Below are positions 1-7,034 of a stretch of DNA of 33,896 nt, one piece after another (position 1 is the first letter of the stretch; the number at the start of each line of letters is the position of its first letter). A program made the position numbers and the translations under genes. Origin of the DNA: an uncultured Lachnospiraceae bacterium (GTDB taxonomy: Bacteria > Bacillota > Clostridia > Lachnospirales > Lachnospiraceae); NCBI GenBank assembly GCA_945868305.1, contig CAMBKU010000026.1:1-33896 (forward strand), given 5' to 3'. The notes below the pieces were generated by a model that was given only the letters and a program-made list of their open reading frames with translations, had not been told where the DNA came from and searched no databases.

Positions 1-24
1 TGTTCGGGACTTTCACCCATTAGA

Positions 25-41
25 GCGCGCCCATGGCGCGC
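25..41. repeat. GC-rich perfect hairpin at the left edge
   Basis: Two 7-base arms, gcgcgcc (25-31) and ggcgcgc (35-41), flank a 3-base cat loop. The arms are far richer in GC than the surrounding sequence. There is no T-run next to it on either strand, so it does not look like a classical intrinsic terminator. It lies just beyond the efp terminator and may be the edge of a dispersed palindromic element that continues to the left of the window. Confidence 0.45.
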
Positions 42-46
42 AAACC

Positions 47-77
47 TAAAAAAGCCAGGGCAAAAAGCCCTGGCTTT
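47..77 (-). terminator. Intrinsic terminator after efp
   Basis: Arms 51-61 and 67-77 form an 11-bp perfect stem (aaagccagggc / gccctggcttt) with an AAAAA loop on the plus strand. Read on the minus strand, the stem is followed by a run of T (the A-run at 47-53). It lies 13 bases past the efp stop codon, so it ends the efp transcript. Confidence 0.9.
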
Positions 78-90
78 ACTCACAAACTGA

Positions 91-648
91 TTATACTCTG
101 GATAAGTATTCTCCGGTTCTTGTATCAATTTTAATGACATCGTCCTGCTCAACGAATAACGGTACGTTTACAGTCGCTCCTGTCTCTACTGTAGCCGGTT
201 TTGTAGCTCCTGTTGCGGTGTCTCCCTTAAAACCAGGCTCTGTCTCAGTAACCTGAAGTTCTACAAAGAGAGGCGGCTCCACTGCGAATACATTACCATT
301 ATGAGAGCAAACCTTACACATTTCATTTTCTTTTACAAATTTTAATGCATCACCGATGGTATCGCTATTTAACGCCACCTGATCATAAGTCTCTACATCC
401 ATGAAGTAGTATAAATCTCCATCTTTGTATAAGTACTGCATATCTTTTCTGTCGATACGCGCCTGCGGACATTTTTCAGTCGGGCGAAATGTTTTCTCAA
501 CTACACCGCCGTTGATGATATTCTTTAACTTGGTACGTACAAATGCTGCACCTTTTCCTGGCTTTACATGCTGAAACTCAATAATCTGATAAATATTCCC
601 TTCATATTCGATCGTAATTCCGTTTCTAAAATCTCCTGCTGAAATCAT
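91..648 (-). CDS. efp: Elongation factor P
   Basis: EF-P binds the ribosome between the P and E sites and relieves stalling at proline stretches. The 185-residue product has the usual family length and three-domain layout: an N-terminal KOW-like domain opening with [10 protein letters not shown] and containing the tip loop [10 protein letters not shown] (the central lysine is the usual modified position), an OB middle domain, and a C-terminal OB domain ending [10 protein letters not shown]-like (here [11 protein letters not shown]). The frame is open 12 codons further upstream, but I chose the ATG at 646-648 because it matches the family N terminus and has AAGGAGG (657-663) 8 bases upstream. 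It has its own promoter and terminator, so it is probably monocistronic. Which lysine-modifying or alternative system acts on it cannot be seen here. Confidence 0.97.
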   Translation of the reverse strand: MISAGDFRNGITIEYEGNIYQIIEFQHVKPGKGAAFVRTKLKNIINGGVVEKTFRPTEKCPQARIDRKDMQYLYKDGDLYYFMDVETYDQVALNSDTIGDALKFVKENEMCKVCSHNGNVFAVEPPLFVELQVTETEPGFKGDTATGATKPATVETGATVNVPLFVEQDDVIKIDTRTGEYLSRV

Positions 649-695
649 TCGATATTCCTCCTTAAATCTGTCTGGGAATGTCACCCACTCGTTTT

Positions 696-724
696 ATTCT
701 ATAATAAATGAGTATATATTTCAA
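696..724 (-). promoter_or_regulatory. Sigma-A-type promoter of efp
   Basis: On the minus strand, TTGAAA (719-724) and TAGAAT (696-701) are separated by 17 bases. The predicted start of transcription is about 40 bases upstream of the efp ATG. Confidence 0.7.
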
Positions 725-744
725 CCTTTTTTTACGGTTCTGCC

Positions 745-1185
745 TTATCTTTCCTCAATTTCGTGAATCATGGCAACCCGTTTTTCATGTCTGCCGCCTA
801 AATATTCTGCATCCAAATATGCTTTGACAATATCCTTTGCCGTCTCGATACCAACAATTCTTGCACCAAATGCAATAATGTTTGCGTTATTATGCTGCTT
901 TACAAGACGTGCTGTAGTCACGTCTGAGCACACTGCCGCACGCACTCCTTTTACTTTATTTGCTGCAATGGAGATTCCGACACCGGTTCCACAGATCAGG
1001 ACGCCACAGTCTGCCTTTCCTTCTGCCACTGCCCTGCCGACTTTTTCTCCGTATACCGGATAGTCACAGCTTTCCGCCGTATCCGTGCCATAATTTACAA
1101 CCTCATGTCCAAGTTCTTCCAAATACACTGTAATCAAACGTTTCATTTCTACTGCTGCATGATCATTTCCAATCGCTATTTTCAT
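745..1185 (-). CDS. rpiB: Ribose-5-phosphate isomerase B
   Basis: Interconverts ribose 5-phosphate and ribulose 5-phosphate in the non-oxidative pentose phosphate pathway. The 146-residue protein starts MKIAIGNDHAA, the RpiB/LacAB signature, has the catalytic cysteine in the CGTGVGISIAANK loop (C65) and the phosphate-contacting GGRHEKRV segment near the C terminus. Length is normal for RpiB. Its ATG overlaps the stop of the upstream HAD phosphatase by 4 bases (1182-1185), implying translational coupling. A LacA/LacB subunit is an alternative in this superfamily, but no lac or tagatose genes are nearby and a single stand-alone copy favours RpiB. The rpe gene elsewhere in the window supplies the partner epimerase. 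Confidence 0.93.
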   Translation of the reverse strand: MKIAIGNDHAAVEMKRLITVYLEELGHEVVNYGTDTAESCDYPVYGEKVGRAVAEGKADCGVLICGTGVGISIAANKVKGVRAAVCSDVTTARLVKQHNNANIIAFGARIVGIETAKDIVKAYLDAEYLGGRHEKRVAMIHEIEER

Positions 1186-1700
1186 TTCTTATCCTCCTGC
1201 TTTTTTGTGATAGAACGTTTATAAAAAAATAATACTATTTTTTCCAGATATCGTTTTAATACAATCTGTATTTCTTCCTTCGGATGAATTGGTTTTACCA
1301 GTATCGTCCGAATCCCTGCACGGTTCGCTCCGTAAATATCCGTAAAAATCTGGTCTCCCACGAACAAGGTGTTTCGTACCTCTGTACCCATAATCTCCAT
1401 GGCTTTCCTATAATTCTTCACGGACGGCTTTCCCGCTTTAAAAATGTAATTTACCTGTACATCATCATTAAACATTTTTACTCTTGGCTCTTTATTGTTG
1501 GACAGAAGGCAACAGGTAAACCCCGTTTCTTTTAAATGTGCAAACAGCTTTTTAGCACGCTCGTCCGCCTTCGCTCCATGGGGAACCAAAGTATTGTCAA
1601 TATCAAATATCAGTCCACGGTACCCTTCTGCATATAGTTTATCAAAATCAATAACATAAGTAGAATCCACATATTCTCCGGGATAAAAACTCTGTAACAT
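1182..1700 (-). CDS. YqeG-type HAD phosphatase (subfamily IIIA)
   Basis: A 172-residue HAD hydrolase. Motif I is FDIDNTLV (nucleophile and acid/base aspartates), motif II is LLSNN, the motif III lysine lies in KAGKPS, and motif IV is VGDQIFTDIYGANRAG with its acidic pair. The order and the short length match the YqeG family (phosphatidylglycerophosphatase-like / putative PgpM-type phosphatases). The C terminus is hydrophobic then basic (IVLFFYKRSITKKQ), suggesting contact with the membrane. The true substrate cannot be told from sequence; phosphatidylglycerol phosphate is a possibility by analogy with eukaryotic GEP4-type relatives. It overlaps rpiB by 4 bases and follows the isochorismatase-fold gene by 24. 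Confidence 0.88.
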   Translation of the reverse strand: MLQSFYPGEYVDSTYVIDFDKLYAEGYRGLIFDIDNTLVPHGAKADERAKKLFAHLKETGFTCCLLSNNKEPRVKMFNDDVQVNYIFKAGKPSVKNYRKAMEIMGTEVRNTLFVGDQIFTDIYGANRAGIRTILVKPIHPKEEIQIVLKRYLEKIVLFFYKRSITKKQEDKK

Positions 1701-1724
1701 ATCTTCCTTCGCTTTCTTTTTGCA

Positions 1725-2267
1725 CTATGCTTTTATGATTGCAGATATCTGCTTAAATTCCGGTGTCCCAGCCACCTGCGAAAGTTCATACAGAATCGAT
1801 TCATAGGTCGTAAAGGTCACCCCCTCCATCTGTGCCCGCAAAAAGGCCGTCTTTTTATCCTCCAAATCCCGTGCTGTGATACAATCTGTCACCAACACCG
1901 GACGGTACCCTGCTTCTTTTAAATCCAATGCCGTCTGCAGCACGCAAATATGCGCTTCCATTCCGCAGATTACAACATTTTTACAATCTTCCGGCAACGC
2001 AGCACGCACTGCTGCCTCACCCCAGGCACTAAATGATAGCTTATCAAATTCCTCTGCTTCTCCTGCTGCCTCTTTAATTTCCGGTATATTATCCCCCAGG
2101 CCTTTTTTATACTGGGTTGTCAGAATCCTTGGCACCTTAAGTATCTGCATACCATGCAAAAGCTTTATGGATTTTTCTAAAAATTTCTCCCGCTCCGCAA
2201 CTGCCGGAACCAGCTTTTCCTGATAATCAATCACCATACATACGGTTTCTTCCGGTATGATTCTCAT
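1725..2267 (-). CDS. Isochorismatase-family cysteine hydrolase
   Basis: A 180-residue member of the isochorismatase/nicotinamidase fold. The catalytic triad is visible: D14 (MVIDYQ), K76 (FDKLSFSA) and C108 in GMEAHICV. The start has AGGAGGAG close upstream, directly below a hairpin described separately. Family members hydrolyse isochorismate, nicotinamide, N-carbamoyl compounds or ureides. The short length and absence of the nicotinamidase metal motif (DxHxxxH) argue against PncA; the sequence most resembles the YcaC-like branch with undefined substrates. Neighbours (YqeG, rpiB) give no pathway hint. Confidence 0.9.
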   Translation of the reverse strand: MRIIPEETVCMVIDYQEKLVPAVAEREKFLEKSIKLLHGMQILKVPRILTTQYKKGLGDNIPEIKEAAGEAEEFDKLSFSAWGEAAVRAALPEDCKNVVICGMEAHICVLQTALDLKEAGYRPVLVTDCITARDLEDKKTAFLRAQMEGVTFTTYESILYELSQVAGTPEFKQISAIIKA

Positions 2268-2280
2268 AAAACTCCTCCTG

Positions 2281-2315
2281 AAAAAAGGGCATATGCCTTC
2301 ACATAAGCCCCCTTT
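2281..2315 (-). terminator. Hairpin with T-run between the unknown gene and the isochorismatase-family gene
   Basis: On the minus strand an AAAGGG(GG)C arm (2307-2315) pairs with GCCCTTT (2284-2290), with two unpaired bases, and is followed directly by more T (2281-2283). It should end transcription from the nrdR promoter, at least partly. The Shine-Dalgarno of the next gene begins only a few bases later, so it could also act as an attenuator or allow read-through. Confidence 0.65.
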
Positions 2316-2349
2316 ATTCTTTCATTTTCTTTCCAAAACCATTCCTTTT

Positions 2350-2742
2350 TCAAGGAATATCAAAATTTTCGTCTGTTCGAAACATATTTGTATTTTCTCC
2401 GGTACTTGTCACTCTGCCCTGTCCCAGACTTTCTCCGACAAAAAACTGATACTGCTGAAGCACCTGATCTTTTTTCATATCAGAGATTGCTTTTTCTACA
2501 TCAAGACTCAAAAGATCACTTTCTGTCCCTTTCAGTTCATATTCCGCATCAGGATCATACTGTCCTGCATAATCGAAAACTTTTTCCGGCTCCGACTGCG
2601 CGATACTGTACTCCTGTTCCGGCTCCTGAAGATATTCGCCCACCGTCTGTTTTTCTGTTTCCGGTATTCCGGAAAGTTCCGGACTCTTTATGGCATTGTA
2701 GTCATTTACGCCGATAATCGGGCGTATTCCTGATATGTTCAT
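2350..2742 (-). CDS. Small protein of unknown function downstream of nrdR
   Basis: A 130-residue, strongly acidic protein that I do not recognise. It starts MNISGIRPIIGVNDYNAI, has a long acidic and glutamine-rich middle with low predicted order (repeated E, Q, Y and P), and then a likely amphipathic helix DVEKAISDMKKDQVLQQYQF near residues 80-100. There is no signal peptide, membrane segment or cysteine motif. It lies 34 bases after nrdR in the same direction and ends just before a hairpin terminator, so it probably shares the nrdR transcript. A GGTGGAAG sequence next to the ATG may serve as ribosome binding site. The helix near the C terminus looks like a binding segment, but this is a guess. 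Confidence 0.7.
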   Translation of the reverse strand: MNISGIRPIIGVNDYNAIKSPELSGIPETEKQTVGEYLQEPEQEYSIAQSEPEKVFDYAGQYDPDAEYELKGTESDLLSLDVEKAISDMKKDQVLQQYQFFVGESLGQGRVTSTGENTNMFRTDENFDIP

Positions 2743-2776
2743 CTTCCACCAACTCTTATCCTAAACCTGTTTCTTG

Positions 2777-3229
2777 CTACTTATCCAATATTTTCTTCAA
2801 TTCATCCATAAACGTATTAACATCCTTAAACTCCCGATATACAGATGCAAAACGGACATACGCAACCGCCTCTAAATCCTTCAATTTATCCATGACAATC
2901 TCTCCAATCACAGATGTCGGGATTTCTTTTTCCTCACGGTTAAAAATTTCTGTCTCTACTTCATCCACCAATTCGTTAATCTGATTGATGGAAACCGGTC
3001 GTTTATGGCACGCCCGAAGAACGCCTGCCGTGATTTTCGCACGGTCGTACTGTTCCCTGCTGTTGTCCTTCTTTATGACCACAAGCGGTATCGTTTCTAC
3101 TTTTTCATAGGTTGTAAATCGTTTTTTACACCCATCACACATTCTTCTCCGTCTGATGGATGTATTATCATCTGCCGGTCTGGAGTCAATGACTCTGGTA
3201 TCATCGCTGCCGCAAAACGGACACTTCAT
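2777..3229 (-). CDS. nrdR: Transcriptional repressor NrdR
   Basis: NrdR represses ribonucleotide reductase genes in response to dATP/ATP. The 150 residues comprise a zinc ribbon ([15 protein letters not shown] ... CDGCKKRF, residues 3-43, with the RRRR stretch before the second CxxC) that binds NrdR boxes, and an ATP-cone from about residue 47 ([17 protein letters not shown]) to 135. Length is typical (150-160). Shine-Dalgarno GGAGGAG lies just upstream, and a strong promoter starts about 60 bases before the gene. No ribonucleotide reductase gene is in this window. In many Firmicutes nrdR is close to ylmC or ychF-type neighbours, as here. Confidence 0.97.
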   Translation of the reverse strand: MKCPFCGSDDTRVIDSRPADDNTSIRRRRMCDGCKKRFTTYEKVETIPLVVIKKDNSREQYDRAKITAGVLRACHKRPVSINQINELVDEVETEIFNREEKEIPTSVIGEIVMDKLKDLEAVAYVRFASVYREFKDVNTFMDELKKILDK

Positions 3230-3291
3230 GTAGCTCTCCTCCTGTACGGACGGACATCTGCTGCTCTCCCATCACGCACTTATTATTTTCA

Positions 3292-3320
3292 AGTATAACT
3301 TTCTGTCGGTTTCTTGTCAA
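3292..3320 (-). promoter_or_regulatory. Consensus sigma-A promoter of nrdR
   Basis: Perfect TTGACA (3315-3320), 17-base spacer, TATACT (3292-3297) on the minus strand, with the predicted transcript start about 55 bases before the nrdR ATG. I saw no clear NrdR box overlapping it, so self-repression is not supported. Confidence 0.82.
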
Positions 3321-3347
3321 CATAATATCAGACATTATGTAACTTTT

Positions 3348-3602
3348 CTACAGCTTATGTCTTGCGTCCTCCAAACAGATGTCCACCAGAATAATATCCG
3401 GCCCGATACGCACAATATTTTTCCACGGAATGAAATACTCAAAATCCCGGAAAAATGCGCCAAACCATTTACAGGGCTGCGGCACAATCAGTGCCCGGAT
3501 GCATCCTGATTTCTCATCAAAATCCAAATCACAAACATTTCCAAGGAAACGACAATCCGCCACGTTAATCACATCTTTTTCCTGCAATTCACAAAAACGC
3601 AT
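3348..3602 (-). CDS. YlmC/YmxH-family PRC-barrel sporulation protein
   Basis: An 84-residue protein with the YlmC/YmxH pattern: an initial R-x-x-E-L-x-x-K-x-V-I-N segment (MRFCELQEKDVINVADCRFLG), a small beta barrel of PRC type, and the ending IPWKNIVRIGPDIILVDI. In this family the protein is named after sporulation genes of Bacillus, where its biochemical role remains unclear. It lies 41 bases after ychF on the same strand and is the last gene before the nrdR promoter. A TATAAT-like sequence lies between them, so it may also be expressed separately. The presence of this family is consistent with a spore-forming ancestry. Confidence 0.85.
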   Translation of the reverse strand: MRFCELQEKDVINVADCRFLGNVCDLDFDEKSGCIRALIVPQPCKWFGAFFRDFEYFIPWKNIVRIGPDIILVDICLEDARHKL

Positions 3603-3643
3603 TCCGCATCATCCCAAAACTGCTCTTAATCTATTATATGCAA

Positions 3644-4744
3644 TTATACATTGAAGCGGAATACAATAATATCACCGTCTTTTACGATATAATCCTTTCC
3701 TTCCAGACGTACAAGTCCTTTTTCCCTGGCTGCCACCATGCTGCCGCACTCCATCAGGTCCTTATATGCCACAACCTCTGCCCGGATAAATCCACGTTCA
3801 AAGTCCGTATGAATCTTTCCTGCAGCCTGCGGTGCCTTTGTTCCGTTTTTAATCGTCCATGCCCTGGTCTCATCTTCACCGGAGGTAAGAAAACTGATAA
3901 GTCCCAGCAAACGATAGCTTGCTGTAATCAACTTTTCCAGACCGGATTCCTTCAATCCCAGTTCTTCCAGAAACATTGCTTTTTCATCATCTTCTAACTC
4001 AGCCATTTCCTGTTCAATCTGCGCACAGATTACAAACACTTCGCTGTTTTCTTTTTCTGCCAGCGCTCTTACATTCTTTACATGCGGATTGTCCGCACCA
4101 TCATTTGCCAGATCATCCTCTGATACATTCGCTGCATAAATGACTGGCTTTGCCGTTAAAAGGTTATATGATTTATACCATTCAATTTCATCCTCATCCT
4201 CGGATAGCTCATAGGTTTTCGCCATGTTGCCTTCTTCCAGATGAGCCTTTAATGCTTCCAAAAGTTTCAGTTCCTTTGCCAGTGTCTTATCCATTCTCGC
4301 CTGTTTTGCCACCTTTGCAATACGACGCTCCAATATCTCAATATCGGAAAAAATCAATTCCAGATTGATGGTCTCGATATCCCTTGCCGGGTCTACGCTT
4401 CCATCTACATGAACAACATTGGTATCTTCAAAACAGCGTACCACGTGCACAATCGCATCAACCTCACGGATATTGGCAAGGAACTGGTTTCCAAGACCTT
4501 CACCCTTACTGGCTCCCTTTACCAGTCCCGCAATGTCCACAAACTCAATGACTGCCGGTGTCACCTTTTTGGAATGATACATTTCTCCGAGCTTTGTTAA
4601 ACGCTCATCCGGTACAGTTACGACACCCACATTCGGGTCAATAGTACAAAACGGATAGTTGGCAGATTCCGCTCCTGCTTTTGTTAACGAGTTAAATAAG
4701 GTACTCTTTCCTACATTCGGTAATCCTACGATTCCTAGTTTCAT
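3644..4744 (-). CDS. ychF: Obg-superfamily ATPase YchF
   Basis: A translation-associated P-loop NTPase of the Obg branch that prefers ATP and is linked to ribosomes and stress responses (OLA1 in eukaryotes). The 366 residues show G1 [13 protein letters not shown]3 [10 protein letters not shown], the unusual G4 NVSE (NxxE instead of NKxD, explaining ATP preference), a coiled-coil insertion (about 125-200) and a C-terminal TGS domain from about 280 (the final [13 protein letters not shown] is typical). Length is normal. It sits between thiN and ylmC with 39- and 41-base gaps, on the same strand. Confidence 0.97.
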   Translation of the reverse strand: MKLGIVGLPNVGKSTLFNSLTKAGAESANYPFCTIDPNVGVVTVPDERLTKLGEMYHSKKVTPAVIEFVDIAGLVKGASKGEGLGNQFLANIREVDAIVHVVRCFEDTNVVHVDGSVDPARDIETINLELIFSDIEILERRIAKVAKQARMDKTLAKELKLLEALKAHLEEGNMAKTYELSEDEDEIEWYKSYNLLTAKPVIYAANVSEDDLANDGADNPHVKNVRALAEKENSEVFVICAQIEQEMAELEDDEKAMFLEELGLKESGLEKLITASYRLLGLISFLTSGEDETRAWTIKNGTKAPQAAGKIHTDFERGFIRAEVVAYKDLMECGSMVAAREKGLVRLEGKDYIVKDGDIIVFRFNV

Positions 4745-4783
4745 AGCTTTTATTTCCTCCTAAATTTCGTATTTCTTTCCAAA

Positions 4784-5437
4784 TTATTCTGAATCTCTCG
4801 ACTCAATCATAATAAGAATCCCACTTTCTATTTCAACCTCCGCTGTGTCCGCTAAAATCTCGTTGCTGACTCCCAGTGAATTATCACTGGTCATAGTGTA
4901 ACCTGACAGCGGATATTTAAAGCCCCGTAAAGTCACACCCTCTGCCTGCGTTGTGAGAGGCAAAAAAGACACATATTTCCCGAACTGTTCCTCTTTTTTT
5001 ATAAGGAATTTATCAGCAATAAGACGAATACGATTGTTTGCATCTACCAGAACACATGATACTCCTTTCTCCAACGGTTTACATAACAAATGTATGTTGC
5101 CGAGTACATGGTCAAGTCTCGTTCCAGTTGCTCCAAGCACACAAATTTTCTCTGCCCCAAGCGTCAGTGCAAGCGTCAGCGCAAGCTCCGTATCTGTCTC
5201 GTCTTTCTCGGGACGAAATTCTAAAAACTCGATTCCATCCTGTTTCCGAAAGTAAGAAAGTATCTCAGACTTTGCAGAATCGAAATCTCCCACAATATGC
5301 TGTGGCACCATTCCCATCCGGTAAAAAAATTCCATACCGGAATCCGCTGCAATCATCTGATCAAACTTTTTTTTTCGAATGTATTCTACAGCAAAATCGT
5401 CCTGTATGCTTCCGCCTGTTACAACCAATATATTCAT
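4784..5437 (-). CDS. thiN: Thiamine pyrophosphokinase
   Basis: Transfers pyrophosphate from ATP to thiamine to form thiamine pyrophosphate. The 217 residues carry the family motifs: AADSGMEFFYRMG (the DSG motif, near residue 30), HIVGDFDSAKSEI (GDFDS) and EFRPEKDETDTELAL (the KDxTD metal/nucleotide site), followed by the C-terminal thiamine-binding domain with the SLGVSNEI segment. The gene closes the classical Firmicute run rsgA-rpe-thiN and lies 33 bases after rpe. No TPP riboswitch is seen upstream, as expected for an internal operon gene. Confidence 0.96.
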   Translation of the reverse strand: MNILVVTGGSIQDDFAVEYIRKKKFDQMIAADSGMEFFYRMGMVPQHIVGDFDSAKSEILSYFRKQDGIEFLEFRPEKDETDTELALTLALTLGAEKICVLGATGTRLDHVLGNIHLLCKPLEKGVSCVLVDANNRIRLIADKFLIKKEEQFGKYVSFLPLTTQAEGVTLRGFKYPLSGYTMTSDNSLGVSNEILADTAEVEIESGILIMIESRDSE

Positions 5438-5470
5438 CTTTCCACTCCTGTATCCTTTATCTTCCGGTTA

Positions 5471-6127
5471 TTATGCTTCCCGCATAATGTCTAAAAAGCA
5501 GCCTACATTCTCCTCAATATCTCCTCCAAATACCGCGCTGCCCGCTACAATAATATTGGCTCCGGCATCCATGACATTTGCCACATTTTCCAGATTAATG
5601 CCACCATCCACTTCAATATCGGTTTTTAATCCCTTTTTATCGATCATACGTTTTAAATCCCGCACCTTATCCAGCGTATATGGAATAAATTTCTGTCCGC
5701 CAAAGCCCGGATTGACCGTCATAATGAGAACCATATCTACACTCGGAAGGACATATTCAATTGCGCTAAGCGGAGTTGATGGGTTCAAGGCAACTCCGCA
5801 AAGAATTCCTTTCTCCTTGATTGCCTGAATGGTACGATCCAAATGTCTGCAGCTCTCTGCATGCACCGTAATCAGATCCGCTCCACAATCCACAAATTCA
5901 TCGATATAACGCCCCGGTTCTTCTATCATCAGGTGCACATCAAAGATGCGGTCAGTAAGCCCGCGAATGGATTTAATAATTGGAAATCCAAAAGAAATAC
6001 TTGGGACAAAGCTGCCGTCCATCACATCAATATGGACATACTGTGCTCCACAATCATCCAAAAGCTTTACCTGTTCTCCGAGATTCGCAAAATCCGCGGA
6101 TAATATAGATGGGGATAAACAATTCAT
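5471..6127 (-). CDS. rpe: Ribulose-phosphate 3-epimerase
   Basis: Interconverts ribulose 5-phosphate and xylulose 5-phosphate. TIM-barrel features: LSPSILSADF at the start, HIDVMDGSFVPSISFG (metal and catalytic aspartate), HLMIEEP, MTVNPGFGGQKFI and EVDGGIN with the second catalytic aspartate. The frame extends upstream to a TTG at 6151, but I take the ATG at 6125-6127 (218 residues): it matches the family N terminus and is preceded by AGGAGG (6135-6140) at 7 bases. It follows rsgA by 20 bases and precedes thiN by 33. Confidence 0.96.
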   Translation of the reverse strand: MNCLSPSILSADFANLGEQVKLLDDCGAQYVHIDVMDGSFVPSISFGFPIIKSIRGLTDRIFDVHLMIEEPGRYIDEFVDCGADLITVHAESCRHLDRTIQAIKEKGILCGVALNPSTPLSAIEYVLPSVDMVLIMTVNPGFGGQKFIPYTLDKVRDLKRMIDKKGLKTDIEVDGGINLENVANVMDAGANIIVAGSAVFGGDIEENVGCFLDIMREA

Positions 6128-6147
6128 AAACTTTCCTCCTGCCAGAA

Positions 6148-7026
6148 TCAATATTTCTTCTGGTTCTTTAATTCTTCATATAGTAATTTATAATTTTCAT
6201 AACGTACCGGATGGATTTTCCCCTCCTCCAGTGCCTGCTTTACTCTACAGTCTGGTTCACTGATGTGACTGCATCCGGCAAACCGACAGTACGGTGCCAA
6301 TGGTATAAATTCCGGATAACAATCTGCAAGATTCTCTTTTTCAAAGCCCGGTATATAAAGAGAACTAAACCCCGGCGTGTCCATAATATAGGTACCATCC
6401 TCCACCGGAATGATTTCGGAATGTCTGGTCGTATGCTTTCCTCTCTCAATTTTCTTGCTGATAGCTCCAGTCTCCATAGAAGCCTCTGGCTGCAACAAAT
6501 TAATCAACGAGGATTTTCCCACACCGGAAGGTCCTGCCACCGCCGCTGTTTTTCCTCTTAATTCCGTCCGCAGTTCCTCTATCCCTTCCCCCTGTTTTGC
6601 ACTGGTAAAAAGGACCCGACTTCCGCAACCCGCATAGACTTCCTCTAACTCTGCCAGTTCCTCATCCGATGCCAAATCCTTCTTGTTAAAGCAAATTGTG
6701 ACCGGCACATCCTGATATTGCATCATTATAAGAAACCGGTCTAATAGATTAAAATTAGGTTTAGGCTTCGCTGCGGCAAAAATAAGGAGCGCCAAATCAA
6801 TATTTGACACCGCCGGACGAATCAGTTCATTTTTTCTCGGAAGTATCTCTGTAATATTTCCAAGCTTCTCCGTCTCGTCTAATACTACAATTTCCACGTT
6901 GTCACCGACTAATGGTTTTATCTTTTTATTCCGAAAAATACCTTTTGCCTTACATTCATAAATTCCGGATTCCGCTACATGAACGTAGTAGAATCCGGAA
7001 ATTCCTTTTACTATCTTTCCCTGCAT
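6148..7026 (-). CDS. rsgA: Ribosome small-subunit-dependent GTPase RsgA
   Basis: A circularly permuted GTPase that checks late maturation of the 30S subunit. The 292 residues show an N-terminal OB fold, then the permuted order G4 (NKKD, 114-117), G1 (GPSGVGKSS, 165-173), G3 (DTPGFSS, from 216), and a C-terminal zinc site with C247, C252, H254 and C260. Length fits the family. It follows the PASTA kinase by 8 bases; in Bacillus the equivalent (CpgA/YloQ) lies beside PrkC and is a phosphorylation target of it, so the neighbourhood agrees with a functional link. Confidence 0.97.
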   Translation of the reverse strand: MQGKIVKGISGFYYVHVAESGIYECKAKGIFRNKKIKPLVGDNVEIVVLDETEKLGNITEILPRKNELIRPAVSNIDLALLIFAAAKPKPNFNLLDRFLIMMQYQDVPVTICFNKKDLASDEELAELEEVYAGCGSRVLFTSAKQGEGIEELRTELRGKTAAVAGPSGVGKSSLINLLQPEASMETGAISKKIERGKHTTRHSEIIPVEDGTYIMDTPGFSSLYIPGFEKENLADCYPEFIPLAPYCRFAGCSHISEPDCRVKQALEEGKIHPVRYENYKLLYEELKNQKKY

Positions 7027-7034
7027 AGATTACC

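Noticed and set aside
2257-2733. 158-codon plus-strand frame opposite the unknown nrdR-linked protein
   Set aside because: Opposite strand of a gene in a consistent minus-strand operon; composition is Phe/Leu-rich as expected for the antisense of an acidic protein.
5438-5470. Search for a TPP riboswitch before thiN
   Set aside because: Only 33 bases separate rpe and thiN; no THI-box sequence seen.
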